From contig JBECLA010000082.1 in the NCBI GenBank assembly GCA_040235565.1, forward strand, positions 1-17,968: a stretch of DNA of 17,968 nucleotides, given 5' to 3'. The notes beneath the pieces were generated by a model. That model was not told the DNA's origin, searched no databases, and saw only the letters and a list, made by a program, of their open reading frames with translations. Shown piece by piece: positions 8,201 through 15,358 of the stretch (position 1 is its first letter; every line of letters begins with the position of its first letter). The DNA comes from JAHEIJ01 sp040235565 (GTDB taxonomy: Bacteria > Pseudomonadota > Gammaproteobacteria > UBA6429 > Thiohalophilaceae). Position numbers and translations under genes: made by a program.

Positions 8201-10189
8201 GACTTCGGCTTTGGTAACACCGCAGGCAGCGTGACGATCGGTGGTGTTCCTCTTACCAATGTCATCTGGAGTGCCGGTGCCATCAGCGGTGATGTCGGCC
8301 CCGGTACCACCACCGGTCAGTTACAGATCACCCGTGGTGACAATGGTCAGTCAACCGTTGCCGGTATCACCGTGACCGTCGGGGGTGGGGCAATACAAGT
8401 TGCTCCGGGTGGTTCCATTCAGGCCGCCATCGATCTGGCCAGTCCCGGTGATCTGATTCTGGTTCCGCCGGGCGACTTTGAGGAAATGGTGATCATGCAT
8501 ACCCCGGTGCGCCTGCAGGGTTCAGGTGCCGCCACCACCATTAACGCCGTCAACGCCCCGGCCGAGAAACTCGCGCAATGGCGTCAGGATATCGAGACCT
8601 ATTACATCCAGGGCAGGTACGATCTGCTACCGGCCCAGGAAGTCGGCTTTAACGTAGCGGATGAACCGGACGTCCTGTTCACCGAGGAAGGCCCCGGGAT
8701 CATCGTGCTGGGGCTGGATCTGGCAGCGGCCAACAGTTTCAGCAACCATGACGCTCGTATCGATGGTTTCAGCCTCACCGGCGGAAGCACTGCCGGCGCC
8801 ATCGTGGTCAACGGTTACGCCGAAAACCTGGAGATGAGCAACAACCGTATCTTCGGTAATTACGGTATCTTCGGTGGCGGCATCCGTGTCGGTCATCCGT
8901 TCCTGACACCGGACAATCTCGTGTACCAGGATGGCTTCAATGACGACATTCGCATCCATCACAACGTCATCGCCCAGAACGGTGCGACCGCTGGTGCCGG
9001 TGGCGGGATCAGCCTGTATCACGGCACTGATCAATATGCCGTTACGGACAACACCATCTGCGGCAACTACACCCAGGGTGAAGGCGCAGGTATCGGTCAC
9101 TATGGGTTGAGTGGTGGCATTTTCGGAAATGGCCCCAATACGGAGATCGTGTCTGGCCTGATCGCCAATAACACCATTATCTTCAACCAGTCCTTTAACC
9201 AGGGACAATCGGTTTCCGGCGGTGGCATCGCCATCAGCGGTGCACCGGCTCTGATTCTCGGTGACGTGACTCCCGGATCCGGTCCGGTCCAGATCATTGG
9301 CAACCTGATCCAGGGTAACCAGGCCGGTGCCGGCGATGGGGGCGGTGTTCGTACTGCCTATATCAATGGTGAAGATGTGACGTGTCCGGGTTGTAACAAC
9401 CGACCTGAACGCTGGTATCGCGTGGACATCATTAATAACACCATTGTCAACAACATGGCGGGGCATGCCGGTGGCGGGATCTCGCTGCAGGATACGGTTG
9501 CGGCAAGCATCATCAATAACACCGTTGCCCACAACGATGCCACGGCCACGGCGGGTGAGGCGTTTGCACCCGGCAGTCCGAATCTGTCAACGGCGCAACC
9601 GGCCGGGATTGTCTCCTACAGCCACAGTACGGCACTGCAGGATGTCATTCCCATAAACCGGCAAGCCGATTATGGCGAATTCTCCAAGCCGCAGTTGTTC
9701 AACAACATTGTCTGGCGCAACCGGTCGTTCTTCTTCGCGCTCGATGACACCGTGGAACCGCCGGTCTATGGCCTGAACAATGCCACACCGTACTACCAGG
9801 ATCTGGCGGTACTCGGCGCGGCGGGTCAGCTGGATCCCCAATCCTGCCTGTTGACGGATACAACCGGCTACGATGCCAGCAATGTCGACGGCAGCGGTCT
9901 TGTACCGAGCGACCTGTTCCAGTTCGCTTACGTCAATACCGACAACGGCGAGACAGTTACGCAGGTTGAACTCACCACTACCATCGCCACCCAACCGGCC
10001 TTTGATGAGGGCGGCAACTTCATCCAGGTTCGCTTTGGTCCGTTGACCCCGACCGGGGACTATCACCTGGTCAGTGGTGCAGATGCGGTCGATGCGGCGG
10101 ATGCCACTGTAGCACCGGCGGATGATATCGATGGCGATGCACGACCACTGGGTGGGGGTGTGGATATCGGCGCCGACGAAGCCGAGTAG
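5210..10189 (+). CDS. large secreted SdrD-like / dockerin-like / right-handed beta-helix protein
   Basis: 1659 residues. The GTG start is supported by GGAGG at 5196-5200 (9-nt spacing). A signal peptide ends near AVA-Q (about residue 34). Then come carboxypeptidase-regulatory/SdrD-B-like beta domains (about 40-500), with the calcium-loop pattern DTNENGYWDEGE at 415-426. A pair of dockerin/EF-hand-like loops follows at 602-613 (DLNGDGVPTVAD) and 633-644 (DYNSNGSFDAGD). An IPT/TIG-like stretch spans about 992-1062, and a parallel beta-helix about 1065-1505 (SIQAAIDLASPGD entry, then many NNTI/GGGI turns). The C terminus (DIDGDARPLGGGVDIGADE) resembles the choice-of-anchor Q ending. It contains no recognised catalytic site and no copper-ligand motif. 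It is probably an extracellular scaffold or surface protein expressed with the cupredoxin proteins 66 bp downstream. Domain borders are read by eye. Confidence 0.9.
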   Translation: MNTRNDFTITMGKGIKLSITAMLFMLLNVQLAVAQIPALTVNGPTSYRWLIEEDVTYNIVPDQTCQPGQEADCLSTNFHKSYLPVVAEGHSTDPMPNLDPTKRYFVSVLPDEGYSMGGAQIAPGQTNVNITVNAHPVPTAQIRIFIFRDDYPINGAPDTPEEVGLEGFNILLEDAGGRYGASGQQITTDAFGNPLGTTYDNTGNVLSMGDGTIQTDANGIALIKNLVPAKYGIQAVPPTVDANGNPTNWSQTTTIEGKKIIDAWVKANEPPFFAEFGPPGPHVFIGFVEQFQDPVLSEGATITGQIRSIHNSRPPDFTFYTGAPVPGCWVGLNDLSVGIGRGVFAGPCDEDSNFSIPNVPDGNYQLTIWDKNLDYIIASQGVTVTNGQCNGGSCSLQDVPIFAWFGRIEQHVFNDTNENGYWDEGEAPMFEQGTALRWRDGTVYQGFPTDLSGAAPYDEVFPFFSWLVAEVAFDRFKATGATIVVDNGGPINPNDPSSFGGVLNPQPQSENGGLPYRTETGPVLTQGVQTFLGQTNIIQWGKKAYEIGENGGISGIVYYAVTRAEDDPAYAGAELWEPGIPRIQVALYQDMVPPQGDGVIDDLNGDGVPTVADVDNYPFGFADGGAPGPEDFDYNSNGSFDAGDAIQITTTDSWDDNVPTGCQGETFLVNGVVPTDCYDGLRNFNQVRPAVFDGGYAFDSFVPGGVDTGNAEQTLGNGIYIVATGDHRVYQTLKEEDRNVDFGDEFQPAPELLPPVCVGTRDYPVPNTFSLFDAGEPPFRAGEMPPLCNQKQILLTDGKNAAADFFMFTYVPAAAKVTGFILDDLSNEFDPNAPTFGEKYSPPYLPVSIRDWTGREFARTYSDRWGTFNAVLPSMYTNSNASASGTSPNMITTCMNDPGPIPDPNDPTQMITDPNYNPQYSQFCYTFQYMPGVTTYLDTPVVPVAAFTGPNQQPLDCQDQNGTPVIGSVIGSLSGPYVDQPGQSITITAAVDPNGVRDFGFGNTAGSVTIGGVPLTNVIWSAGAISGDVGPGTTTGQLQITRGDNGQSTVAGITVTVGGGAIQVAPGGSIQAAIDLASPGDLILVPPGDFEEMVIMHTPVRLQGSGAATTINAVNAPAEKLAQWRQDIETYYIQGRYDLLPAQEVGFNVADEPDVLFTEEGPGIIVLGLDLAAANSFSNHDARIDGFSLTGGSTAGAIVVNGYAENLEMSNNRIFGNYGIFGGGIRVGHPFLTPDNLVYQDGFNDDIRIHHNVIAQNGATAGAGGGISLYHGTDQYAVTDNTICGNYTQGEGAGIGHYGLSGGIFGNGPNTEIVSGLIANNTIIFNQSFNQGQSVSGGGIAISGAPALILGDVTPGSGPVQIIGNLIQGNQAGAGDGGGVRTAYINGEDVTCPGCNNRPERWYRVDIINNTIVNNMAGHAGGGISLQDTVAASIINNTVAHNDATATAGEAFAPGSPNLSTAQPAGIVSYSHSTALQDVIPINRQADYGEFSKPQLFNNIVWRNRSFFFALDDTVEPPVYGLNNATPYYQDLAVLGAAGQLDPQSCLLTDTTGYDASNVDGSGLVPSDLFQFAYVNTDNGETVTQVELTTTIATQPAFDEGGNFIQVRFGPLTPTGDYHLVSGADAVDAADATVAPADDIDGDARPLGGGVDIGADEAE

Positions 10190-10200
10190 AGCAGGCCAGC

Positions 10201-10236
10201 GTCCCGGGGTGACGGTGGATACCGGCATCCCGGGGC
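10201..10236 (+). promoter_or_regulatory. long GC-rich hairpin in the intergenic gap (no U-tract)
   Basis: Starting 12 nt after the large gene's stop, 16 positions pair (10201-10216 with 10221-10236) around a GGAT loop, with two G-U pairs and one A/G mismatch. The two arms both contain CCCGGG. There is no T-run, so it is not a typical intrinsic terminator. It may stabilise the upstream mRNA 3' end or damp read-through, setting the ratio of scaffold to oxidase. The next Shine-Dalgarno begins 5 nt after it. Confidence 0.55.
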
Positions 10237-10243
10237 AGACAGG

Positions 10244-10273
10244 AGGGTAAACCAATGAAGGGTAAGCCAATGA
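10244..10273 (+). repeat. 15-nt tandem duplication of Shine-Dalgarno tail and start codon
   Basis: AGGGTAAACCAATGA (10244-10258) is directly followed by AGGGTAAGCCAATGA (10259-10273), with one mismatch. The duplication is in frame and gives two consecutive usable ATGs (10255 and 10270), each preceded by a purine-rich AGGGTAA. AGGAGG at 10241-10246 favours the first ATG. Confidence 0.8.
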
Positions 10274-11553
10274 AAAACAACCAGCCAGTTCCCGTTACCG
10301 CAGCACTTCTATTATTGATGATGGGATTACCGGGTATCGCAGGCGCCGCCGCTTTTGTGCAATGTCCGGGTGATAATAACGGTGACGCGGTGATCGACAA
10401 TCCGAACAATCCAAACTATGCCAATGTGAAATGCATGCACCTGGGTGCCGGGGACGGTTTTGTCACCATGACCGGCGATGCTGACCCCGATGGCGACACC
10501 AGGCCAGGCCGGCTGCAGTATATGTTCAGCTTTGTTGATCTCACCGGTGTCACCGAGGAACAGGCGATCGATGCCAGTATCCTGGCGGCTAACTTTCCCG
10601 CGCCGACCATCGTCCTTGACCAGGGCCAGGAATTTTATCTGACCCTGTCCAACTACGGCATGTTGATGCGGCCGGACCTGGCTGATCCCCATACCGTGCA
10701 TTTCCACGGTTTCCCCAATGCCTCGGATATCTTCGATGGGGTACCCGACGCCACCATCTCCATCAACATGGGGGCCAGCCTGACCTACTACTACAACATC
10801 GTCGAACCCGGTACCTATATGTATCACTGCCACGTGGAGGCCACCGAGCATATGCAGATGGGCATGCTGGGCAACCTGTATGTCCGGCCGGCTCAGGATG
10901 GTACGTCGTATACACATAATGGCGAGATCTTTGACAAGTTTGTCTACAACGACGGCGATGGCTCCACCGGTTATGACGTCGCATATCCGATTCAGATCGG
11001 CTCCTGGGATCCGGAATTCCACGATGCCAGCATGAATACCCAGCCGCTGCCCTTCGCCAACATGAAAGATACCTATCCGATGTTAAACGGACGCGGCTAT
11101 CCGGAAACCGCGGATGCCAGAACCTTTGATTTTCCCTCGACACCTGACAGTGGTGCCAATCCGGACAAGGAAGCCATCTATGGCACCGGCAGGCTCAGCA
11201 CTTCGCAACCGGTCAGTTCGCGGATCGAAGCAAACTCGGGTGACAGGATCCTGCTCCGGATCTCCAACCTGAACGTGACCCGTTATTACACCCTGACCGC
11301 GTTGGGGCTGCCGCCCATGAAGGTAGTCGGCACCGGCGCGCGCATTTTGCGCGGTGGCGGTCAGAATAACGGTCTCGACATGTACTACGACACTGCCTCG
11401 GTCACGCTTGGCGGGGGTGAATCGGCTGACGTGATAATCGACACGACGGGTGTAACACCGGGGACCTACTTCCTCTACACCACCAACCTGAATTATCTCA
11501 GCAATAACGATGAGGATTTCGGCGGCATGATGACCGAAATCCATATCAACTAA
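10255..11553 (+). CDS. secreted two-domain cupredoxin protein with type 1 copper site (multicopper oxidase subunit, L3/L4 motifs)
   Basis: 432 residues with a signal peptide ending near IAGAAA. The first cupredoxin domain (about 75-215) carries HTVHFHG (H146, H149, H151) and HCHVEATEHMQMGM (H191, C192, H193, H199, M204). By analogy with ceruloplasmin domain 6, H146, C192, H199 and M204 would form a type 1 copper site. H149, H151, H191 and H193 would give half of a trinuclear cluster. The second domain (about 285-432) has no histidine set at the matching positions but ends NNDEDFGGMMTEI, like its neighbour. An acidic DNNGD loop and two Cys precede domain 1. The other four cluster histidines are missing here and occur in the next gene, so the product is probably one subunit of a heteromeric oxidase. 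Start: ATG at 10255 with AGGAGG and 8-nt spacing; 10270 is possible. Confidence 0.9.
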   Translation: MKGKPMKNNQPVPVTAALLLLMMGLPGIAGAAAFVQCPGDNNGDAVIDNPNNPNYANVKCMHLGAGDGFVTMTGDADPDGDTRPGRLQYMFSFVDLTGVTEEQAIDASILAANFPAPTIVLDQGQEFYLTLSNYGMLMRPDLADPHTVHFHGFPNASDIFDGVPDATISINMGASLTYYYNIVEPGTYMYHCHVEATEHMQMGMLGNLYVRPAQDGTSYTHNGEIFDKFVYNDGDGSTGYDVAYPIQIGSWDPEFHDASMNTQPLPFANMKDTYPMLNGRGYPETADARTFDFPSTPDSGANPDKEAIYGTGRLSTSQPVSSRIEANSGDRILLRISNLNVTRYYTLTALGLPPMKVVGTGARILRGGGQNNGLDMYYDTASVTLGGGESADVIIDTTGVTPGTYFLYTTNLNYLSNNDEDFGGMMTEIHIN

Positions 11554-11580
11554 CGACCCGGATCGGAAGGGGAGATGCCC

Positions 11581-12849
11581 ATGAACAGGAAAGCAATATA
11601 CGCCGGACGCTGGTTCGCAGCCTTGAGCCTGGCACTGATGTCCCTTGTCGGCTTCAGGGTCGAGGCGGCCATTGATGGCGTTACCGGTACAAATTTTGAC
11701 TTCACCGCAAAGCCCGCCATCATCCCTACACCGGACGGTGACAGCCTGCTGGTCTGGGGCTATGCGTTGAATGGCGGACCGATGCAATATCCCGGACCGA
11801 CACTGATAGTCAACCAGGGTGACACTATCACCATCAATCTTACCAATGAACTGGGTGTTGCCAACATGCCGGTATCACTGGTGTTTCCCGGTCAGGAAGG
11901 TGTGACGGCATCGGGTGGAACCGCCGGGGAATTGACCCAGGAAAGTACCGGCCCCGGCGATACGGTTACCTATACTTTCACCGCCAATCATGCGGGAACT
12001 TACATGTACCACAGTGGCACCCGGTCGGAGTTACAGATCGAAATGGGCATGGTAGGCGCGATTATCGTGCGACCGCCCGCTGCTAGCCAGGCCTATAATC
12101 ATCCGGATACCGCGTTTGATCAGGAATATCTGTTCCTGCTCACCGAAATGGATCCGCAGGTGCATTACTACGCGTCCCTCGGACTGTATGATTTCATCGA
12201 TAACAGTGCTTATCACCCGGTACTATGGTTCATCAACGGCCGTAACGGTCCGGATACCATGGCCGACGCGGGCGTCTCCTGGTTACCGAACCAACCCTAC
12301 AACATCCTGCCCCGGACCCATCCCGGTGAGACAGTCCTGGCACGGGTGATCAATGCCGGCCGTGATCTGCATCCGTATCATACCCACGGCAACCACGTCA
12401 CCATGATCGCCAGGGATGGTCGCATGCTGGAAAGCGCTCCCGGCGCAGGACCCGATTTGGGGCGCGCTGATTTCACCATCCAGGCGGTACCCGGCCAGAC
12501 CTACGATGCGCTGTGGACCTGGACAGGTAACCAACTGGGCTGGGACATCTACGGTCACAAACAAAATGATCCTCTGGAACCGAATGAATATGCTCCGGAT
12601 CACGGTAAGCCCATACCCGTGGAACTCCCTGCACTTCAGGATCTGACCTTTGGCGGCTTCTACAGTGGCAGTCCCTTTCTGGGCAGGTTCGGCGATCTAC
12701 CGCCGGGCGAGGGCGGGTTGAACCTCAACGCAGGCCTGTTCTTCATGTGGCACTCCCATGCCGAAAAAGAACTCGCCAACAACGACATCTTCCCGGGCGG
12801 CATGATGACCATGATGATCGTCGAGCCACATGGTGTACCCATCGAGTAA
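11581..12849 (+). CDS. secreted two-domain cupredoxin protein lacking type 1 site (multicopper oxidase subunit, L1/L2 motifs)
   Basis: 422 residues with a signal peptide (MNRKAIYAGRW..., cleaved near RVEA). Domain 1 (about 35-165) matches the preceding protein's domain 1, but its copper motifs are erased: HTVHFHG has become PVSLVFPG, and HCHVEATEHMQMGM has become HSGTRSELQIEMGM. Domain 2 (about 190-422) carries HPYHTHGNH (H264, H267, H269, H272) and WHSHAEKE (H391, H393). These resemble the HxH pairs of ceruloplasmin domain 1 that complete a trinuclear cluster. The protein contains no cysteine at all, so it cannot hold its own type 1 copper. Two ATGs are in frame. The second (11581) is better spaced from GGAAGGGGAG (11565-11574) than the first (11575). 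It follows the previous gene by under 30 bp. Function as a partner subunit is inference from complementary ligands. Confidence 0.9.
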   Translation: MNRKAIYAGRWFAALSLALMSLVGFRVEAAIDGVTGTNFDFTAKPAIIPTPDGDSLLVWGYALNGGPMQYPGPTLIVNQGDTITINLTNELGVANMPVSLVFPGQEGVTASGGTAGELTQESTGPGDTVTYTFTANHAGTYMYHSGTRSELQIEMGMVGAIIVRPPAASQAYNHPDTAFDQEYLFLLTEMDPQVHYYASLGLYDFIDNSAYHPVLWFINGRNGPDTMADAGVSWLPNQPYNILPRTHPGETVLARVINAGRDLHPYHTHGNHVTMIARDGRMLESAPGAGPDLGRADFTIQAVPGQTYDALWTWTGNQLGWDIYGHKQNDPLEPNEYAPDHGKPIPVELPALQDLTFGGFYSGSPFLGRFGDLPPGEGGLNLNAGLFFMWHSHAEKELANNDIFPGGMMTMMIVEPHGVPIE

Positions 12850-12870
12850 TCCAGGGCGGGGGAATTAAAC

Positions 12871-14718
12871 ATGAACAGGTATTCAGATATGAACAGGAAA
12901 CCGATCACACAGGCTGTGGCCGTCATCGCTCTGCTTACACTTGCCGGTCAGGCCAGCGCGATAACGTATGACCTTTGCACCGGTACGACCACCAAGACCA
13001 TGCCGGATACCACCGTCATACCCATGTGGGGTTACGGCATAGACACGGGAGGGGCGTGTGTTCCTACCGTGCCAGGCCCCGAACTGACCGTGCCACCGGG
13101 GGATAACACACTCACAATCAATTTACGTAACGAACTGACAGAGGAAGTCTCAATCGTTATCCCCGGACAGCAGGCAGTCATGACGCCGGTATTTTTCACC
13201 GATGGCCAGGGCCGGCAACGGGTGCGTTCGTTTACCCACGTGACCGCCACGACCGGTGTGTATAGCTGGAATAATTTAAAGCCGGGTTCTTATCTTTACA
13301 TGAGTGGCACACACCCTGCCGTACAGGTACAGATGGGATTGTATGGCGCTGTCACCCATGATGCCGCCGCCGGGGAAGCCTATCCCGGTCTGGCCTATGA
13401 CAGTGAAGTCACGCTGCTGTATAGCGAAATCGATCCGGCCCTGCATGCCGCGGTAGACAGCGGAAGCTATGGCACCGCCGCCTATCCCAGCACCATCAAC
13501 TACGCACCGAAGTATTTCCTGGTCAATGGCGCACCGTTCGAATCCGGCGTCACACCGAACGTATCCGCGGGCGCGGCAGGTGAACGCACCCTGATTCGTT
13601 TCCTCAATGCAGGGCTGGAAGATCACGCCATGGTATTACAGGGCCAACACATGACTCTGATGGCGGAAGACGGCAACGCCTACCCCTGGCCGCGCAACCA
13701 GTACTCCGTACTCCTGGCCGCCGGCAAGACCAAGGACGCTATCTTCACTCCGGGATCTGATGGTACTTACCCTGTCTATGACCGTCGGCTGCGTAGCGGG
13801 ATGTTCAGCAATCTGACCGTGGCTGCAGCCGCTCCCGGACCGACAGCAAATGATGATTTAGCTTCGGTTGCGGAAGACTCGGGAGCCAGCTTCATTGCCG
13901 TGCTGACAAACGACACCCAGGCACCGTCGCCTAACCCAATTGATCCGAGTACGGTAACAATCGGAACCCCGGCGGTAAACGGTCTTGCTGTAGCCAACGC
14001 TGACGGAACCATAAGTTATACCCCGAACCCGGATTTCAATGGCACGGACGGCTTTACCTACACGGTGCGTGACACAGGAGGCGTGAGTTCCAATGCCGCG
14101 ACCGTAAGCGTGACTGTCACACCGCTCAACGATAATCCGGTTGCCGTTAACGATGCCTTCGATGTCGCTCAGGACTCCAGTAATAACTCGCTTGATGTGC
14201 TTGCTAATGACACCGATGTGGATGGCGATACATTGACAATTACCGCGGTGGGAGCAACGGATAATGGCGGCACGGCCAGCACCGACGGCAACACCGTGAG
14301 CTACAGTCCGGCTGCGGGATTCAGTGGCACTGAAACCTTCAGTTATGACATTGCTGATGGCAACGGCGGTATTGATTCCGCAACGGTGACGGTAACGGTC
14401 ATCCCGACTGCAACGAATCAGGCACCGGTCGCCGAGGATGACTACGCCACAGTGACACGAAATACCGGTGCCAGCAGCAACGCCGTAACCATCAACGTGG
14501 TAGCTAACGACAGTGATGTTGATGGCAATCTGGCTCCAACCACGGTGGCCCTGACCAGTGATCCACGTAAAGGCAACGTCGTGAATAACGGCGACGGCAC
14601 GGTTACTTACACGCCAACTGCCGGCAAGCGCGGATCCGATGCCTTTGGTTACACCGTCAGCGATACCGATGGTGCCACCTCCAACGAGGCGACCGTCCGG
14701 GTGGATATCGTGAAATAA
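12871..14718 (+). CDS. secreted cupredoxin-like protein without copper ligands, fused to three cadherin/Ig-like (tandem-95) repeats
   Basis: 615 residues with a signal peptide ending near AGQASA. Two cupredoxin-like domains (about 25-165 and 185-322) align with those of the two preceding proteins, but without their ligand sets: VSIVIPGQ replaces HTVHFHG, MSGTHPAVQVQMGL replaces the HCH motif, and DHAMVLQGQH replaces HPYHTHGNH. Three tandem Ig/cadherin-like repeats follow (about 324-415, 423-510 and 516-615). They have the typical AxNDxxxVxxD, VLxNDxDxDGD and YTPxxGFxGxDxFxYxxxD pattern. The two N-terminal Cys may form a disulfide. The chain ends at VRVDIVK with no sorting or anchor signal. 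ATG 12871 has GGGGGA upstream; a second ATGAACAGG lies 18 nt further on. Probably a structural subunit that completes a six-domain assembly and attaches it to a surface partner. Confidence 0.88.
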   Translation: MNRYSDMNRKPITQAVAVIALLTLAGQASAITYDLCTGTTTKTMPDTTVIPMWGYGIDTGGACVPTVPGPELTVPPGDNTLTINLRNELTEEVSIVIPGQQAVMTPVFFTDGQGRQRVRSFTHVTATTGVYSWNNLKPGSYLYMSGTHPAVQVQMGLYGAVTHDAAAGEAYPGLAYDSEVTLLYSEIDPALHAAVDSGSYGTAAYPSTINYAPKYFLVNGAPFESGVTPNVSAGAAGERTLIRFLNAGLEDHAMVLQGQHMTLMAEDGNAYPWPRNQYSVLLAAGKTKDAIFTPGSDGTYPVYDRRLRSGMFSNLTVAAAAPGPTANDDLASVAEDSGASFIAVLTNDTQAPSPNPIDPSTVTIGTPAVNGLAVANADGTISYTPNPDFNGTDGFTYTVRDTGGVSSNAATVSVTVTPLNDNPVAVNDAFDVAQDSSNNSLDVLANDTDVDGDTLTITAVGATDNGGTASTDGNTVSYSPAAGFSGTETFSYDIADGNGGIDSATVTVTVIPTATNQAPVAEDDYATVTRNTGASSNAVTINVVANDSDVDGNLAPTTVALTSDPRKGNVVNNGDGTVTYTPTAGKRGSDAFGYTVSDTDGATSNEATVRVDIVK

Positions 14719-14729
14719 CCTTTGCGGAT

Positions 14730-14773
14730 GACCAGTGATCCTTACCAATAACATATGGGAAGGATTGCTGGTC
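14730..14773 (+). promoter_or_regulatory. long hairpin in the intergenic gap (no U-tract)
   Basis: GACCAGTGATCCTT (14730-14743) pairs throughout with AAGGATTGCTGGTC (14760-14773), 14 bp with two G-U pairs. An inner CCA/TGG (14745-14747 and 14756-14758) extends it. It begins 11 nt after the cupredoxin-repeat gene's stop. No T-run follows, so it may be an mRNA stabiliser or processing element rather than a terminator. Confidence 0.55.
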
Positions 14774-14854
14774 TGGCAGAGGTTTGGGATGAGGTGATTA
14801 GTAAACCATACCCCCACATCCTTGTGGTGCAGCGTTAACACAGGAATCGAACCG

Positions 14855-15340
14855 ATGTATGCAGATATGACCCTGGATTCAAATAACAATAAACTTGGCC
14901 TGATTGCGGGCTTGAGCCTGTTCACCGTCATGTTGCTACTTGGCCTGATCGTCAGCGGCAAGATCATGCTGCCGGGCATTACCACCCCCGCAAGTACGGA
15001 CGCGGCAATGGCGGAGAAGTGGGGTATCAAGGTCATCGGGATCCGACGCACCGCTGCCGATTACATGCTCGACTTCCGCTACACCGTGCTGGATCCACAA
15101 AAGATGACCATGTTAATGGATCGCAAGATCAAGCCACACCTCATCGTGGAAAGTACCGGTCAAAAACTCCAGGTCCCCATATCCGCCAAGATCGGTCCCT
15201 TGCGCCAGGCGGCCAAGTTTGCCAAGGCAGGGCGGAACTACTTCGTCTTTTTTGCCAATCCCGGCCGCACGGTCAAGAAAGGTGACAGGGTCTCAATCGT
15301 CATTGGTGACTTCACGGCCAGGCACCTGGTCGTAGAGTAA
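14855..15340 (+). CDS. membrane-anchored conserved protein of unknown function
   Basis: 161 residues. One N-terminal transmembrane helix (about 14-36, LGLIAGLSLFTVMLLLGLIV) precedes a soluble domain of about 110 residues predicted to face the periplasm. That domain is beta-rich and ends GDRVSIVIGDFTARHLVVE. No Cys or clear metal motif is present, apart from several Asp/Met/Lys residues in DPQKMTMLMDRKIKPHLIV. I do not recognise a characterised family. From memory, proteins of this pattern occur next to multicopper oxidase genes, which I cannot verify here. ATG 14855 is chosen because AGGAA lies 8 nt upstream; the frame is open to a TTG at 14822, which lies inside a small CCACA/TGTGG hairpin. 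The next gene begins 18 bp downstream. It may anchor or assemble the cupredoxin complex at the inner membrane (inference). Confidence 0.8.
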   Translation: MYADMTLDSNNNKLGLIAGLSLFTVMLLLGLIVSGKIMLPGITTPASTDAAMAEKWGIKVIGIRRTAADYMLDFRYTVLDPQKMTMLMDRKIKPHLIVESTGQKLQVPISAKIGPLRQAAKFAKAGRNYFVFFANPGRTVKKGDRVSIVIGDFTARHLVVE

Positions 15341-15358
15341 AGAAGGGAAGGGCACATC

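Noticed and set aside
8627..9532. 301-residue open frame on the minus strand opposite the beta-helix region
   Set aside because: Shadow of the repetitive beta-helix coding strand; the protein has low-complexity composition and no ribosome-binding site or family motif.
13835..14718. Possible CRISPR-like or DNA-level tandem repeat array in the third cupredoxin gene
   Set aside because: The repeats are degenerate protein-level Ig/cadherin repeats of about 90-100 residues, not short identical DNA repeats with spacers.
13858..15051. 397-residue open frame on the minus strand across the cupredoxin-repeat gene and the next gene
   Set aside because: It is antisense to a clearly coding, repeat-rich GC sequence, crosses a gene boundary and intergenic hairpin, and its translation is rich in His, Arg and Ile without any domain pattern or signal.
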